Source: a virus
DNA length: 39,012 nucleotides
Virus record (IMG/VR): IMGVR_UViG_3300010430_000201
Span: 1 to 39,012 of that record
Strand: one strand, 5' to 3'
Shown: in pieces, positions 1-6,308 of the stretch
How the letters are laid out: each line of letters opens with the position of its first letter
Position numbering within the stretch: position 1 is the stretch's first letter
Translations under genes and position numbers: made by a program
Notes under the pieces: generated by a model
What the model saw: the letters and a program-made list of their open reading frames with translations, nothing else
What the model was told of the DNA's origin: nothing
Database searches by the model: none

Positions 1-123
1 CTCTCTACCAAGGGGGCACAGGATAAACGTTAATGTTATTAGAGAACTACCAAGGTTCTTTAAGGGGGGTAGCTTTGACTACACAGCAGCAGTCGGAAGA
101 ACAATTACAAGATCGCTCACCAC
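1..123. repeat. Terminal direct repeat (left copy), assembly overlap
   Basis: These 123 bases are identical to 38890-39012 at the other end. The open reading frame that begins at 38644 runs off the right end and finishes at 128-130 when the ends are joined. This shows the two ends are one locus in a circular map of about 38,889 bp. The length is more typical of an assembler overlap than of a genuine packaging repeat. Confidence 0.9.
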
Positions 124-130
124 TAGGTGA
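2..130 (+). CDS. C-terminal part of hypothetical early protein (continues from 38644)
   Basis: This is the 3' part of the gene that starts at 38644. The frame enters in register at position 2 and stops at TGA 128-130, two codons beyond the repeated segment. The joined protein is about 125 residues. The function is not recognised. Its end overlaps the start of the next gene (ATG at 33) in another frame. Confidence 0.65.
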   Translation, partial: SLPRGHRINVNVIRELPRFFKGGSFDYTAAVGRTITRSLTTR

Positions 131-701
131 AGTACTTAGTCGGTTAGATAAGATCGTTGAGTTACTGGACAAGAAGCCACCAAGTAAACCAAGGGCTGAG
201 CCATACAAGGCTACAAGTTCTGATACTTGGTTGGCTTATCTTACTGCATACAAGGATGTGCATGGTCAAGAGCCGTTACGTAATGCAACAGTTAACAGAC
301 ATTTAAAACAATTAGTAGATAAACTTGGCAAGGAGTATGCGCCATTGGTTGCTGAATACTACGTTCGCACCTATAACAAATGGTACTACGCCAAGCTTCA
401 CCCTACCTACGAACTACTAAGGGACGCTGAGAAATTATATATTCTCTGGCAGAAATCCAAGGTGCGTAAAGAATGTGAAGTAACCAGTGACCCATACTCT
501 GAGCCAGGTGTCATCGACAATCAAGCGTTAGATAAAATAAGAAAGGAGTTAGGATATGGTACGGGAGCTACCACCGAGAAGGAAGCCGTACCGCCCTCAC
601 CAAAACGAGGAGGAGGCGGTAATAGTGGAACCAACAAAGGAAGAAAGCGAGCCAGTAAACGACATGCCAAAAGTAAAGCGGCTAAAGATATTCACGATTA
701 A
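33..701 (+). CDS. Probable phage replication accessory / DnaT-like protein
   Basis: A 222-residue protein. Residues about 63-140 form a compact block (TWLAYLTAYKDVHG, then LRNATVN, then YYAKLHPTYELLRDAEKL) that resembles a domain common in gammaproteobacterial phages and prophages, usually annotated as hypothetical or replication-related. The N-terminus is Gln/Glu rich with a short predicted helix (LGEVLSRLDKIVELL), and the C-terminal tail is Gly/Lys/Arg rich, which suits nucleic-acid binding. ATG 33 has AGGA about 9 bases upstream; TTG 75 behind AAGGGGGG is an alternative start. It follows the recombination genes and an HTH gene across the circle junction. A helicase-loader or origin-binding role is inference from its position and the absence of a phage helicase. 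Confidence 0.6.
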   Translation: MLLENYQGSLRGVALTTQQQSEEQLQDRSPLGEVLSRLDKIVELLDKKPPSKPRAEPYKATSSDTWLAYLTAYKDVHGQEPLRNATVNRHLKQLVDKLGKEYAPLVAEYYVRTYNKWYYAKLHPTYELLRDAEKLYILWQKSKVRKECEVTSDPYSEPGVIDNQALDKIRKELGYGTGATTEKEAVPPSPKRGGGGNSGTNKGRKRASKRHAKSKAAKDIHD

Positions 702-1137
702 GAACATGGCGATAGCTAGTGTGTGCGCGTTGGCATTGGTCGCAGCATACAACCACTACTATAAAAAGAATAAGTCAGCACCAATAGCTAGTGCACCAGT
801 GGAACAGGGGACCCACACTCATGAACAGCCTGATTATATAGAGGGTATCCACTATGAAATCAGTGAGCTGAACCAAAGAGTGAACAGCCTGTCCACCATT
901 GAAGTACCAGTGGTAGAGCAGGTGGATCTTAGTGGTGTATACCGTGAGCTAAGAAGAATGAAGAAGGCTATACGTATACTAAGCAAGGAACAACTGAAGC
1001 TACGCAAGGCTAACAACAAGCTAAGGCGAATGGTTAAGTACAACAGGCACAGAGTTACTACCTTTAATCAAATGTTTCAGGTGGTGGACAGGGTGCCAAA
1101 GGGATACAAGGAGTACAGTATCTGGTTAGCGAGGTAA
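556..1137 (+). CDS. Single-pass membrane protein with coiled coil
   Basis: A 193-residue protein, not recognised. A charged N-terminus (residues 1-50) is followed by one hydrophobic segment (about 51-65, IASVCALALVAAY), a short linker, and a helical coiled-coil region rich in Arg, Lys and Leu (about 100-165). The start is supported by AAAGGAG 7 bases before ATG 556, so it begins inside the preceding gene and overlaps it by 146 bases in another frame. A start at ATG 664 would leave the membrane segment intact and shorten the overlap, but it has no clear ribosome site. The likely location is the inner membrane with the coiled coil in the periplasm; the role is unknown. Confidence 0.65.
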   Translation: MVRELPPRRKPYRPHQNEEEAVIVEPTKEESEPVNDMPKVKRLKIFTIKNMAIASVCALALVAAYNHYYKKNKSAPIASAPVEQGTHTHEQPDYIEGIHYEISELNQRVNSLSTIEVPVVEQVDLSGVYRELRRMKKAIRILSKEQLKLRKANNKLRRMVKYNRHRVTTFNQMFQVVDRVPKGYKEYSIWLAR

Positions 1138-1140
1138 GTA

Positions 1141-1395
1141 ATGTTATTCGATGTAAATGAGTTCGATGGATTCAGAGAAGTAATGCTTAAGTCACAGGTG
1201 ATGGGCATTGTCTGCCTTGGTCACATCATGGATGTAAAAGAAAAGGACCCGCGCAAGGCACACAGGCTAGAGATATACCAGTCAGTACCAGACCTGGCAT
1301 CACACATGAGTATGATTCATGAGCACCTTGTTGCTAGTGGCAACCTCGATGTGTTCCTTCATGGTGTACAAAAGATAGAGGGCAAGGATGAATAA
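1141..1395 (+). CDS. Hypothetical early protein (84 aa)
   Basis: A small soluble protein with no recognised domain. It starts 3 bases after the previous stop, with GAGGTAA just ahead of the ATG, and its last codons overlap the start of the sigma-factor gene by 8 bases, so the two are probably translationally coupled. A cofactor or anti-sigma role is conceivable from that pairing, but nothing in the sequence shows it. Confidence 0.6.
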   Translation: MLFDVNEFDGFREVMLKSQVMGIVCLGHIMDVKEKDPRKAHRLEIYQSVPDLASHMSMIHEHLVASGNLDVFLHGVQKIEGKDE

Positions 1396-1912
1396 CCATA
1401 GCATGTTAAAAAAGATTGATGTCATTGTTGCCAGTGTCATGAAAAGGAATAAGCTATACAACATAGAGACTGAAGTCCTTGTGTCTGCTGCTCACCTTGG
1501 TTATGTCGAGGCAACTAAAAGATTTGACGAGAGTCGTGGCGTGCAGTTCAGTACGTTTGCTGACCGTTGGATTGTTGGCATGATAATGAATGAGGTCAGA
1601 AGCATACTCGGCAACAAGAAGAACAAGAGCAAGCGACCAGTGCAGGACCATGACTATGACTTCTCCTTGTATGGAGACAGTGGGTATGGGGCCGCGAAGA
1701 TGGAGGGGGATCTGGACTTACACCTTATGCTTTGCAACCTGCCATTCACCAAAGCAAAGAAGGATATGTTTAGGCAGTACATATATGGTATGTCAGCAAG
1801 GGAAGTGGGCGAGGAGTACGGCTACTCCACATCACACGCATCAAGGATTATATATGAGATGCGAAAGAAGCTAGCCCTAAACAATATATACAAAACACAC
1901 TGGTCAAACTAA
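1388..1912 (+). CDS. Phage sigma-70-family factor (regions 2 and 4)
   Basis: A 174-residue protein with the architecture of a small sigma factor. Residues about 28-72 look like region 2: LVSAAHLGYVEATKRFD, then FSTFADRWIVGMIMNEVRS, matching the sigma pattern of GL-x-A-x3-FD, the F-x-TFA core helix and the I-x-NE-x-R end. Residues about 120-165 form a region-4 helix-turn-helix (YIYGMSAREVGEEYGYSTSHASRIIYEMRKKL, cited here by its ends at about 128 and 160). The linker is basic. It would bind host RNA polymerase core and redirect it to phage promoters, presumably the late leftward unit, because no phage RNA polymerase is present. A GAGGG motif precedes ATG 1388. A recombination-directionality or HTH-only role is less likely given region 2. 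Confidence 0.8.
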   Translation: MNNHSMLKKIDVIVASVMKRNKLYNIETEVLVSAAHLGYVEATKRFDESRGVQFSTFADRWIVGMIMNEVRSILGNKKNKSKRPVQDHDYDFSLYGDSGYGAAKMEGDLDLHLMLCNLPFTKAKKDMFRQYIYGMSAREVGEEYGYSTSHASRIIYEMRKKLALNNIYKTHWSN

Positions 1913-1949
1913 GTTAATGTTAAATGCCTAGGGCTAAGGAGATTATATC

Positions 1950-2282
1950 ATGTATGAATACAAAGCCAAACTTGTCCGTGTAATTGATGGGGATACTATT
2001 GTTGTGATGGTTGACCTTGGATTTAATGTACATACAAAAGAAAGCATAAGGTTATTAAATACTTGGGCACCAGAAAGATACACGCGCAGAGGGAAGCTGG
2101 TCAGATTGCATACAATATACCACCTAGCTATGCTTGGCTGTTACGAAGATGGAGAATATTTAACTATTCAAACTGAATATAATAAGTCCTTTGACCGCTA
2201 CCTGGCCCACATATTTATTGACGACATCTATATCAATGGCGTTATTGATGACATCATTGCACGCGTGCATGGATTAACTTAA
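1950..2282 (+). CDS. Thermonuclease (SNase)-like protein
   Basis: A 110-residue protein matching the staphylococcal nuclease fold. The N-terminal strand pair VRVIDGDTIVV carries the usual Asp residues. IRLLNTWAPE supplies the Arg34 and Glu42 equivalents of catalytic Arg35/Glu43, and SFDRYLA supplies the second catalytic Arg at 83. It is shorter than secreted SNase and has no signal peptide, so it would act in the cytoplasm, for example on host or invading nucleic acid. A strong AAGGAGA site precedes the ATG. It lies 37 bases downstream of the sigma gene in the same rightward unit. Confidence 0.85.
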   Translation: MYEYKAKLVRVIDGDTIVVMVDLGFNVHTKESIRLLNTWAPERYTRRGKLVRLHTIYHLAMLGCYEDGEYLTIQTEYNKSFDRYLAHIFIDDIYINGVIDDIIARVHGLT

Positions 2283-2322
2283 TGCGTAATGATTATTCTC
2301 TGGTAGAATGTACTATACCATT

Positions 2323-2730
2323 ATGCGACTCGTACCAGGCAAGAGATACATAACCAAGTCAGAGCACATAGTCACAGTACAGTCCATCGTCAATGAACCA
2401 GATGGTGGTGACAATGTAGGTGACATGGCAATGACTACCATCGACGGACCACGTGGCCCACAGATGGAGCTGTATTATCTTGATGGTAAGTACCGCAAAG
2501 AAGAAGAGAGTGACTGGGACATAGTCAAGGAGCTGCCAGGTTCTCCTAAGGAATTCCATATGGAGAAGACACCGAAACTCTTTGATGAAAACGGGCAAAG
2601 GTTATATGCTTTCGTTGAGAAGGCATTGGTATGGGGGAGACCTATGCCGCCTATACGATTACGGACCAGCTCTGATCCTGTTGAGGGATACCAGTACTTG
2701 GAAGTAATGGAAACAACTAAGGAGAGATAA
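2323..2730 (+). CDS. Hypothetical protein (135 aa)
   Basis: Not recognised. The protein is acidic and starts MRLVPGKRY; an N-terminal beta-rich part is likely. The open frame allows ATG 2308, but neither start has a Shine-Dalgarno. I prefer 2323 because TACTAT at 2311-2316 would place a transcription start at that ATG, giving a leaderless message. The stop overlaps the next gene's start by one base (TAATG), indicating coupling. Confidence 0.55.
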   Translation: MRLVPGKRYITKSEHIVTVQSIVNEPDGGDNVGDMAMTTIDGPRGPQMELYYLDGKYRKEEESDWDIVKELPGSPKEFHMEKTPKLFDENGQRLYAFVEKALVWGRPMPPIRLRTSSDPVEGYQYLEVMETTKER

Positions 2731-3383
2731 TGGCTAGTACAATTACAGAACTAGAAATCATTCAGCCTAACATCATGGGTGGTCGCAAGATCAAGATGGA
2801 TAGACTGGGTGTAACCAATCATCGCATCCACTGTGCAGGACAGATGGTAAGCATGATGATGGTAGCTAACCTAGAAGGGGATAGCAACAACACAGCTAGC
2901 ACCATGACCCCTCGTGAAGTACGCGAGCACTGGGTACAATGGAGTGCATTCAAAGAAGAGATTCAATTCGCAAGAGATAACAATGATGGTCCTCTTACTA
3001 AGCTAGAAGATAACCTAGCCCTGCTTATTCCTAACGGAGTAGAGATCCAACAGATCAAGAACCAGAAGTGTAAGCGTGTAGCCCTAGAGCTTCGTCGCCT
3101 TGTACGCATCATGGTATCTGTAGATTCTGCTGGCTCACAGGTAAACGTAGGTGACTCAAGCTTTGCTGATATCCAGGCACAGGTTGTGATCTGTGAGAAG
3201 GCAATGATCCACTACTGGGGAACTGGTGCTGACAACGAGAACACAGGCGTAAGTATGCCTGAGTACAAACACGTTGGCGTGATGATCCCTGACATCGACA
3301 ACGATGAGCATAGCCTATCTGAGGCTAGCGTGGATGGACCTGATATCGGATACTCAGACGCACCTGACACCGCTATTAAATAA
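2730..3383 (+). CDS. Hypothetical protein (217 aa), last gene of rightward unit
   Basis: A soluble, mixed alpha/beta-looking protein without a recognised domain; the C-terminal 40 residues are acidic and low in complexity. AAGGAGAG sits just before the ATG, within the end of the previous gene. Base choice is more regular here than in neighbours (frequent GTA, CTA, CGT), which suggests high expression. It is followed within 6 bases by a strong terminator, so it ends the long rightward transcript that crosses the circle junction. Confidence 0.6.
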   Translation: MASTITELEIIQPNIMGGRKIKMDRLGVTNHRIHCAGQMVSMMMVANLEGDSNNTASTMTPREVREHWVQWSAFKEEIQFARDNNDGPLTKLEDNLALLIPNGVEIQQIKNQKCKRVALELRRLVRIMVSVDSAGSQVNVGDSSFADIQAQVVICEKAMIHYWGTGADNENTGVSMPEYKHVGVMIPDIDNDEHSLSEASVDGPDIGYSDAPDTAIK

Positions 3384-3386
3384 TCA

Positions 3387-3415
3387 TTGGGGGGCATGAC
3401 CCCCCTTGTTATACT
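3387..3415 (+). promoter_or_regulatory. Candidate promoter with extended -10, leaderless start
   Basis: TGTTATACT at 3407-3415 is a good extended -10 (TG-N-TATACT). TTGGGG at 3387-3392 sits 17 bases upstream as a weak -35, inside the terminator stem. Transcription would begin at about the ATG at 3422, giving a message without a leader. This matches the absence of a ribosome site for that gene. Confidence 0.5.
3389..3412 (+). terminator. Rho-independent terminator of rightward unit
   Basis: Six G (3389-3394), a five-base loop CATGA, then six C (3400-3405), followed by TTGTTAT. The GC-only stem with a partial U tract is oriented for plus-strand transcripts. The opposite strand lacks a U tract, so it would not stop leftward transcripts. 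Confidence 0.8.
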
Positions 3416-3421
3416 AACAAC

Positions 3422-3679
3422 ATGAGATTAAAGAAGTGCCTGTTCCAAGGGCAGACTGTGTTTGTTGGTGATGAACCCGATTCAATGATTGAGTGCTGGT
3501 GCCTTGGTTGGGTGACTGATGCTGGTGCAGATAAGTATGTGGTCCTACCAGTAGGTGATGGTGCTGGTATATTCCTATACTCTAATGTTGAGCCAATGGG
3601 ATTAGCGCCGGTTCAAAAAGATATGCCTGATATAAACATAGAAGATGAATTAGGATCAGTGATTAAGTTTCCTCACTGA
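3422..3679 (+). CDS. Hypothetical protein (85 aa)
   Basis: Not recognised. It is acidic with two Cys near residue 25 (IECWCLGW) and a small beta-rich look. It lies between the rightward terminator and the end of the leftward late unit, and its last 7 bases overlap the phosphoesterase stop on the other strand. It has no Shine-Dalgarno but carries its own candidate promoter, which suggests independent expression from a leaderless transcript. Confidence 0.55.
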   Translation: MRLKKCLFQGQTVFVGDEPDSMIECWCLGWVTDAGADKYVVLPVGDGAGIFLYSNVEPMGLAPVQKDMPDINIEDELGSVIKFPH

Positions 3680-4365
3680 TAAGCAGCCACGAACCTGAAG
3701 CCCCACTCATCTATCTCGCCCCAGCCTGGTGTCCACTTACTGAACTTCTTCCTAGCTGTATAGCTTAGGGCTTCTGCATTCCTATCACCAAGGAATCCAA
3801 CATCCAATTCAGCTACGATTTTACCCCCCCATGGATGGTACATTGTACCCCCTCTATGGGTATGCCCATGCACTAGGTTCTCGTGCGACTCCATCATGTG
3901 GTCACCGAGCTTAGTCTTGTAGCCATGGATGAAACACACATCATCAATGTGTAATTCTTTCCTTGGATCATAGATGGTCTTCACTCCGCTGAAGCTCATG
4001 ATGCTTTTAAAGTAATCGTTAACTATGTGTGCGAACTCTGGCCCTGACTGTATGATCTTCTTCGATGGACGTATGTCATGGTTGCCTGCCAGTTGGTAGT
4101 ACTCACACTTCCTTGGTGTTGCTGACTGCACGAACTCCCAGAACTCTATAGCTAGATCCTCTGCTTGCTCCATCTCTTGTTGTGGTGTCATCAGGTTATG
4201 GTTACGACCGAACCTATTGAATGAATACATATCGTATAGGTCACCAACCTGTACTACATAGTCAGGCTTGTACTGCTCTAACCGCTTCATCGCTGCGGCC
4301 AACGCTTTAATGTCATGCCACGGGAAGTGTAAGTCCCCGAAGACAAAGCCTCTGCGTCTTGCCAT
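3673..4365 (-). CDS. Calcineurin-like metallophosphoesterase
   Basis: About 230 residues with all core motifs of the family: GDLH near the N-terminus, VGDLYD, AGNHD and VHGHTHR. These bind two metal ions and hydrolyse phosphomonoesters or phosphodiesters. Phage members include lambda phosphatase-like enzymes and nucleases; the substrate here is unknown. It is the last gene of the leftward block but may have its own promoter immediately upstream. ATG 4365 is preferred over the adjacent TTG 4368, and there is no Shine-Dalgarno. It overlaps the 5' end of the upstream plus-strand frame only if that frame uses TTG 4359. Confidence 0.9.
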   Translation of the reverse strand: MARRRGFVFGDLHFPWHDIKALAAAMKRLEQYKPDYVVQVGDLYDMYSFNRFGRNHNLMTPQQEMEQAEDLAIEFWEFVQSATPRKCEYYQLAGNHDIRPSKKIIQSGPEFAHIVNDYFKSIMSFSGVKTIYDPRKELHIDDVCFIHGYKTKLGDHMMESHENLVHGHTHRGGTMYHPWGGKIVAELDVGFLGDRNAEALSYTARKKFSKWTPGWGEIDEWGFRFVAAYQ

Positions 4366-4372
4366 CAAAGAG

Positions 4373-4402
4373 ATTATCCCATACAGTTTTAATTAATACC
4401 AA
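4373..4402 (-). promoter_or_regulatory. Candidate promoter for metallophosphoesterase
   Basis: On the minus strand, TTGGTA (4402-4397) and GATAAT (4378-4373) are 18 bases apart, and TG precedes the -10 with one base between (TGGGATAAT). The ATG follows the -10 by 7 bases, so the message would be leaderless or nearly so. Confidence 0.5.
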
Positions 4403-4415
4403 CACGGTGCAACGT

Positions 4416-4790
4416 ATGAGACCACAGTCAGCAAAAGCAAAGGGAAGACGGCTATGCAAAAGGTTCAAAGAGATATTGGATTACGTATTCAAGTTCGAAG
4501 ACGGGGACGTACGTGTCACTTCTTCAGGAGTCACGGGCGAGGACATATTGCTTTCCCCTCATGCACAGAGATTATTTCCATACAGTACGGAATGCAAGAA
4601 CCAGGAGACATTACAACTGTGGAAGAGTTGGGACCAAGCGCGCCAGCATTCGACGAAAACTGGGAGGACTCCGGTACTTATTATAAAACGTAATGGTTCA
4701 GAGATGCTGGCCGTAATACCAGCAGATCATTTCGTTTCCCTAGTAAGGGATGCCAATGGAACTGTAGTCGGGGTAGATGATAGCCCTTAA
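4416..4790 (+). CDS. PD-(D/E)XK nuclease, Holliday-junction-resolvase-like
   Basis: About 124 residues. The N-terminus has a basic SAKAKGRR segment. SGVTGEDILLS supplies the metal-binding Asp, and YSTECKNQE supplies the E-x-K of a PD-(D/E)XK fold. Phage proteins with the pattern D-I-x-L-S ... ECKNQE are generally annotated as resolvase-like endonucleases that cut branched DNA before packaging. The start is ATG 4416; a TTG at 4359 would add 19 residues. It lies alone on the plus strand between leftward genes and overlaps the endolysin 3' end by 51 bases antisense, so late leftward transcription would run against it. Confidence 0.75.
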   Translation: MRPQSAKAKGRRLCKRFKEILDYVFKFEDGDVRVTSSGVTGEDILLSPHAQRLFPYSTECKNQETLQLWKSWDQARQHSTKTGRTPVLIIKRNGSEMLAVIPADHFVSLVRDANGTVVGVDDSP

Positions 4791-5174
4791 GTCCTTGCGA
4801 TAATTAACTGGTCTGATTCTAATGAAGGCATCATCCCTTGCAGCATCACGCCTATCGTGTGTTCTGCTACCACCACCGGCAGCTTCGATTACCCTATAAC
4901 TGTCAATGAGAAATGCGACGTGGGTGATTCTTTTATTACTCTCCCCGTAAAACACAAGTCCGCCAACTCTTCGCTTATTCCATGAACCGTGCTCAGCAAA
5001 GTAGTCGTACAACTGCTGACTTGTCCGGTCTCTGGGTGGATCTGCCGAAGCTCCACTACTCTCAAGCAACTCTTGTACAAATCCTGAGCAGTCCATGCCG
5101 TCAATGGTGTCATTGCCACCCCACTTGTATGGTAAACCTAAGAAGCTTATTGCATATACAACCAGTAAATCCAT
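4740..5174 (-). CDS. NlpC/P60-family endolysin
   Basis: A 144-residue peptidoglycan hydrolase of the NlpC/P60 cysteine peptidase family. LGLPYKWGG and MDCSGFV hold the catalytic Cys (about residue 29), and RITHVAF provides the His about 50 residues later. It would cut stem-peptide bonds in the cell wall. There is no signal peptide, so it needs a holin. It lies directly after the lipoprotein gene (TGA-ATG adjacency) in a holin/spanin cluster, which favours a lysis role over the tail-tip role that NlpC/P60 proteins play in lambda-like phages. Confidence 0.85.
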   Translation of the reverse strand: MDLLVVYAISFLGLPYKWGGNDTIDGMDCSGFVQELLESSGASADPPRDRTSQQLYDYFAEHGSWNKRRVGGLVFYGESNKRITHVAFLIDSYRVIEAAGGGSRTHDRRDAARDDAFIRIRPVNYRKDLRAIIYPDYSSIGIPY

Positions 5175-5417
5175 TCACCTTCGTCCCTTTAATCCACAGT
5201 AGTTAATGTAGTTCTCCATGCTGGAACCATGGATTAATACATACTCATCGAGCCTGCTTTGATCGACGATATAATACTTACCATCAGCAGTTAATCCATA
5301 GAACTGACCAGTGTCGCTAGAGTATCTAGCTAGATCTAATGACGGTGCACGTTGTGCTTGCAGGTGTGTACACCCACTAAGTCCTACGAATATGAGACTG
5401 TAAATTACGAAGCGCAT
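5175..5417 (-). CDS. Lipoprotein, candidate o-spanin (Rz1-like)
   Basis: An 80-residue protein. Residues 1-18 form a lipoprotein signal ending in LSGC, so Cys19 or close would be lipidated. The mature part is about 60 residues. I chose ATG 5417 because the longer frame only adds a basic leader before the signal peptide. It overlaps the end of the preceding membrane gene by 41 bases in another frame, the overlapping arrangement typical of Rz/Rz1. Its mature part is less proline-rich than usual for Rz1, so the spanin role is inferred from context. Confidence 0.65.
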   Translation of the reverse strand: MRFVIYSLIFVGLSGCTHLQAQRAPSLDLARYSSDTGQFYGLTADGKYYIVDQSRLDEYVLIHGSSMENYINYCGLKGRR

Positions 5418-5577
5418 CTTGAATCTCCCCTTCAGTCTTAGCCTTGCCAAGCAGACTAATTTTATTTTTAGTTTTTGCTGGCAATTCCTCTGGCCGACCC
5501 TCACGAAGATCTTTAATGAAGCCTAATACTTCTGGTAGAATTTTCAATAGAGCTAGTATCAATGAAACTATTTGCAC
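5377..5577 (-). CDS. Small membrane protein, candidate i-spanin or lysis accessory
   Basis: A 66-residue protein with a hydrophobic N-terminus (residues 1-21, IVSLILALLKILPEVLGFI) followed by a charged helical tail. It starts with GTG 5577 behind GAGGAAC and overlaps the previous stop (TAGTG). Its place between a holin-like gene and a lipoprotein it overlaps fits an inner-membrane spanin, but it is short for that family. It could also be an amphipathic lysis accessory peptide. Confidence 0.55.
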   Translation of the reverse strand: MQIVSLILALLKILPEVLGFIKDLREGRPEELPAKTKNKISLLGKAKTEGEIQDALRNLQSHIRRT

Positions 5578-5777
5578 TAGTTCCTCAACCTAATCTTGTC
5601 TTTAGTAATTAATCTTAATGCAATAGCAAGTCCACCCCATACACCGGATACAATTAGTGGGTTGGCTTGGATGAAAGCCATTAAATTAAAGTTAAAGAAC
5701 TCTGCAATGATTGGGCTTAGTGCTGTTAGTACACCAAACCATGCTGTCTTACTTGTCCAAATAGGCTTTTTGTTCAT
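5577..5777 (-). CDS. Holin-like membrane protein
   Basis: A 66-residue protein. A short charged N-terminus with WTSKTAWFGVL is followed by two hydrophobic segments (about 13-31 and 40-58) and a basic end (TKDKIRLRN). This is the layout of small two-segment holins whose N-terminus reads K-x-W-x-SKT-x-W. It would permeabilise the inner membrane to release the endolysin. ATG 5777 has AAGGAGAG immediately upstream; the longer frame to 5849 is not supported. Confidence 0.7.
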   Translation of the reverse strand: MNKKPIWTSKTAWFGVLTALSPIIAEFFNFNLMAFIQANPLIVSGVWGGLAIALRLITKDKIRLRN

Positions 5778-6009
5778 ACTCTCTCCTTGGTATATATTTA
5801 ATTCCGTTGTGTTTAAGCATATCATCTTGCTTGTCTTCAATGCGATCAAGTCTTTTAATGAAGTACTTGTTGCTAACTGCCGTTACATCCTTGGTTGTGA
5901 AGTTTGCGTAAACAAATGTAGTTAACCCACCAACAATCATAGCTCCACCCAGGAAGGTGCTAGCCAACCAGGTGATCCATTGCTTTGGGGTTAAGTACCA
6001 TTCCTTCAT
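5749..6009 (-). CDS. Membrane-anchored coiled-coil protein of lysis cluster
   Basis: An 86-residue protein with one transmembrane segment (about 13-34, ITWLASTFLGGAMIVGGL) and a charged helical tail with RLDRIEDKQDDML. The topology of N-terminal anchor plus periplasmic coil also suits an i-spanin, so it competes with the 5377-5577 gene for that role. ATG overlaps the previous stop (ATGA), and its end overlaps the holin-like gene by 29 bases. Confidence 0.6.
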   Translation of the reverse strand: MKEWYLTPKQWITWLASTFLGGAMIVGGLTTFVYANFTTKDVTAVSNKYFIKRLDRIEDKQDDMLKHNGIKYIPRREYEQKAYLDK

Positions 6010-6308
6010 AGTAGCAAGTCTCTAATTAACTCTATCTTCTGTTGTGTAGAAAGTGTTTGCCAATCGTCCTTAAGCTTCTTATGGTCAGCCATCTTCTTGT
6101 CGAACTTAGCTTGTCGCTCATTAATGATTGCGGTCTTACAAGCAGCCACCTTCGCACCGTAGTCTTCACAGGCAGGCTCTACTAATTCACACTGTGCTTT
6201 AGTATCATAAGAGTTCTTGCCGTGGTTACAGCCCATGCCTACTGGCACCCATGGTGCAGCATTAGCCGTTGATGTAACAAATAGTGATATCAAGATTATT
6301 GTAAACAT
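6006..6308 (-). CDS. Small secreted cysteine-containing protein
   Basis: About 100 residues. A signal peptide (residues 1-17, FTIILISLFVTSTANA, cleavage after ANA) is followed by a mature domain with five Cys (MGCNHG, AQCELVEPACEDYG, AACK) and a lysine-rich helical tail. It is probably exported to the periplasm, where disulfides could form. ATG 6308 has GAGGTG just upstream. The function is unknown; its position between the receptor-binding-type gene and lysis genes suggests a role in lysis or exclusion. Confidence 0.6.
   Translation of the reverse strand: MFTIILISLFVTSTANAAPWVPVGMGCNHGKNSYDTKAQCELVEPACEDYGAKVAACKTAIINERQAKFDKKMADHKKLKDDWQTLSTQQKIELIRDLLL

Noticed and set aside
1-123. Genuine short terminal repeat of a T7-like packaged genome
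   Set aside because: The repeat lies within an early gene far from the terminase genes, and its length suits an assembler overlap. Coverage data would be needed to claim real ends.
4454-4693. 79-residue frame inside the resolvase-like nuclease gene
   Set aside because: It is a shadow in another frame; the nuclease frame has clear motifs.
4740-5174. NlpC/P60 plus JAB as a lambda-like tail-tip pair
   Set aside because: The two genes are 29 kb apart in opposite units; NlpC/P60 lies in the lysis cluster and JAB in the E1/E2 cassette, and the virion is T7-like.
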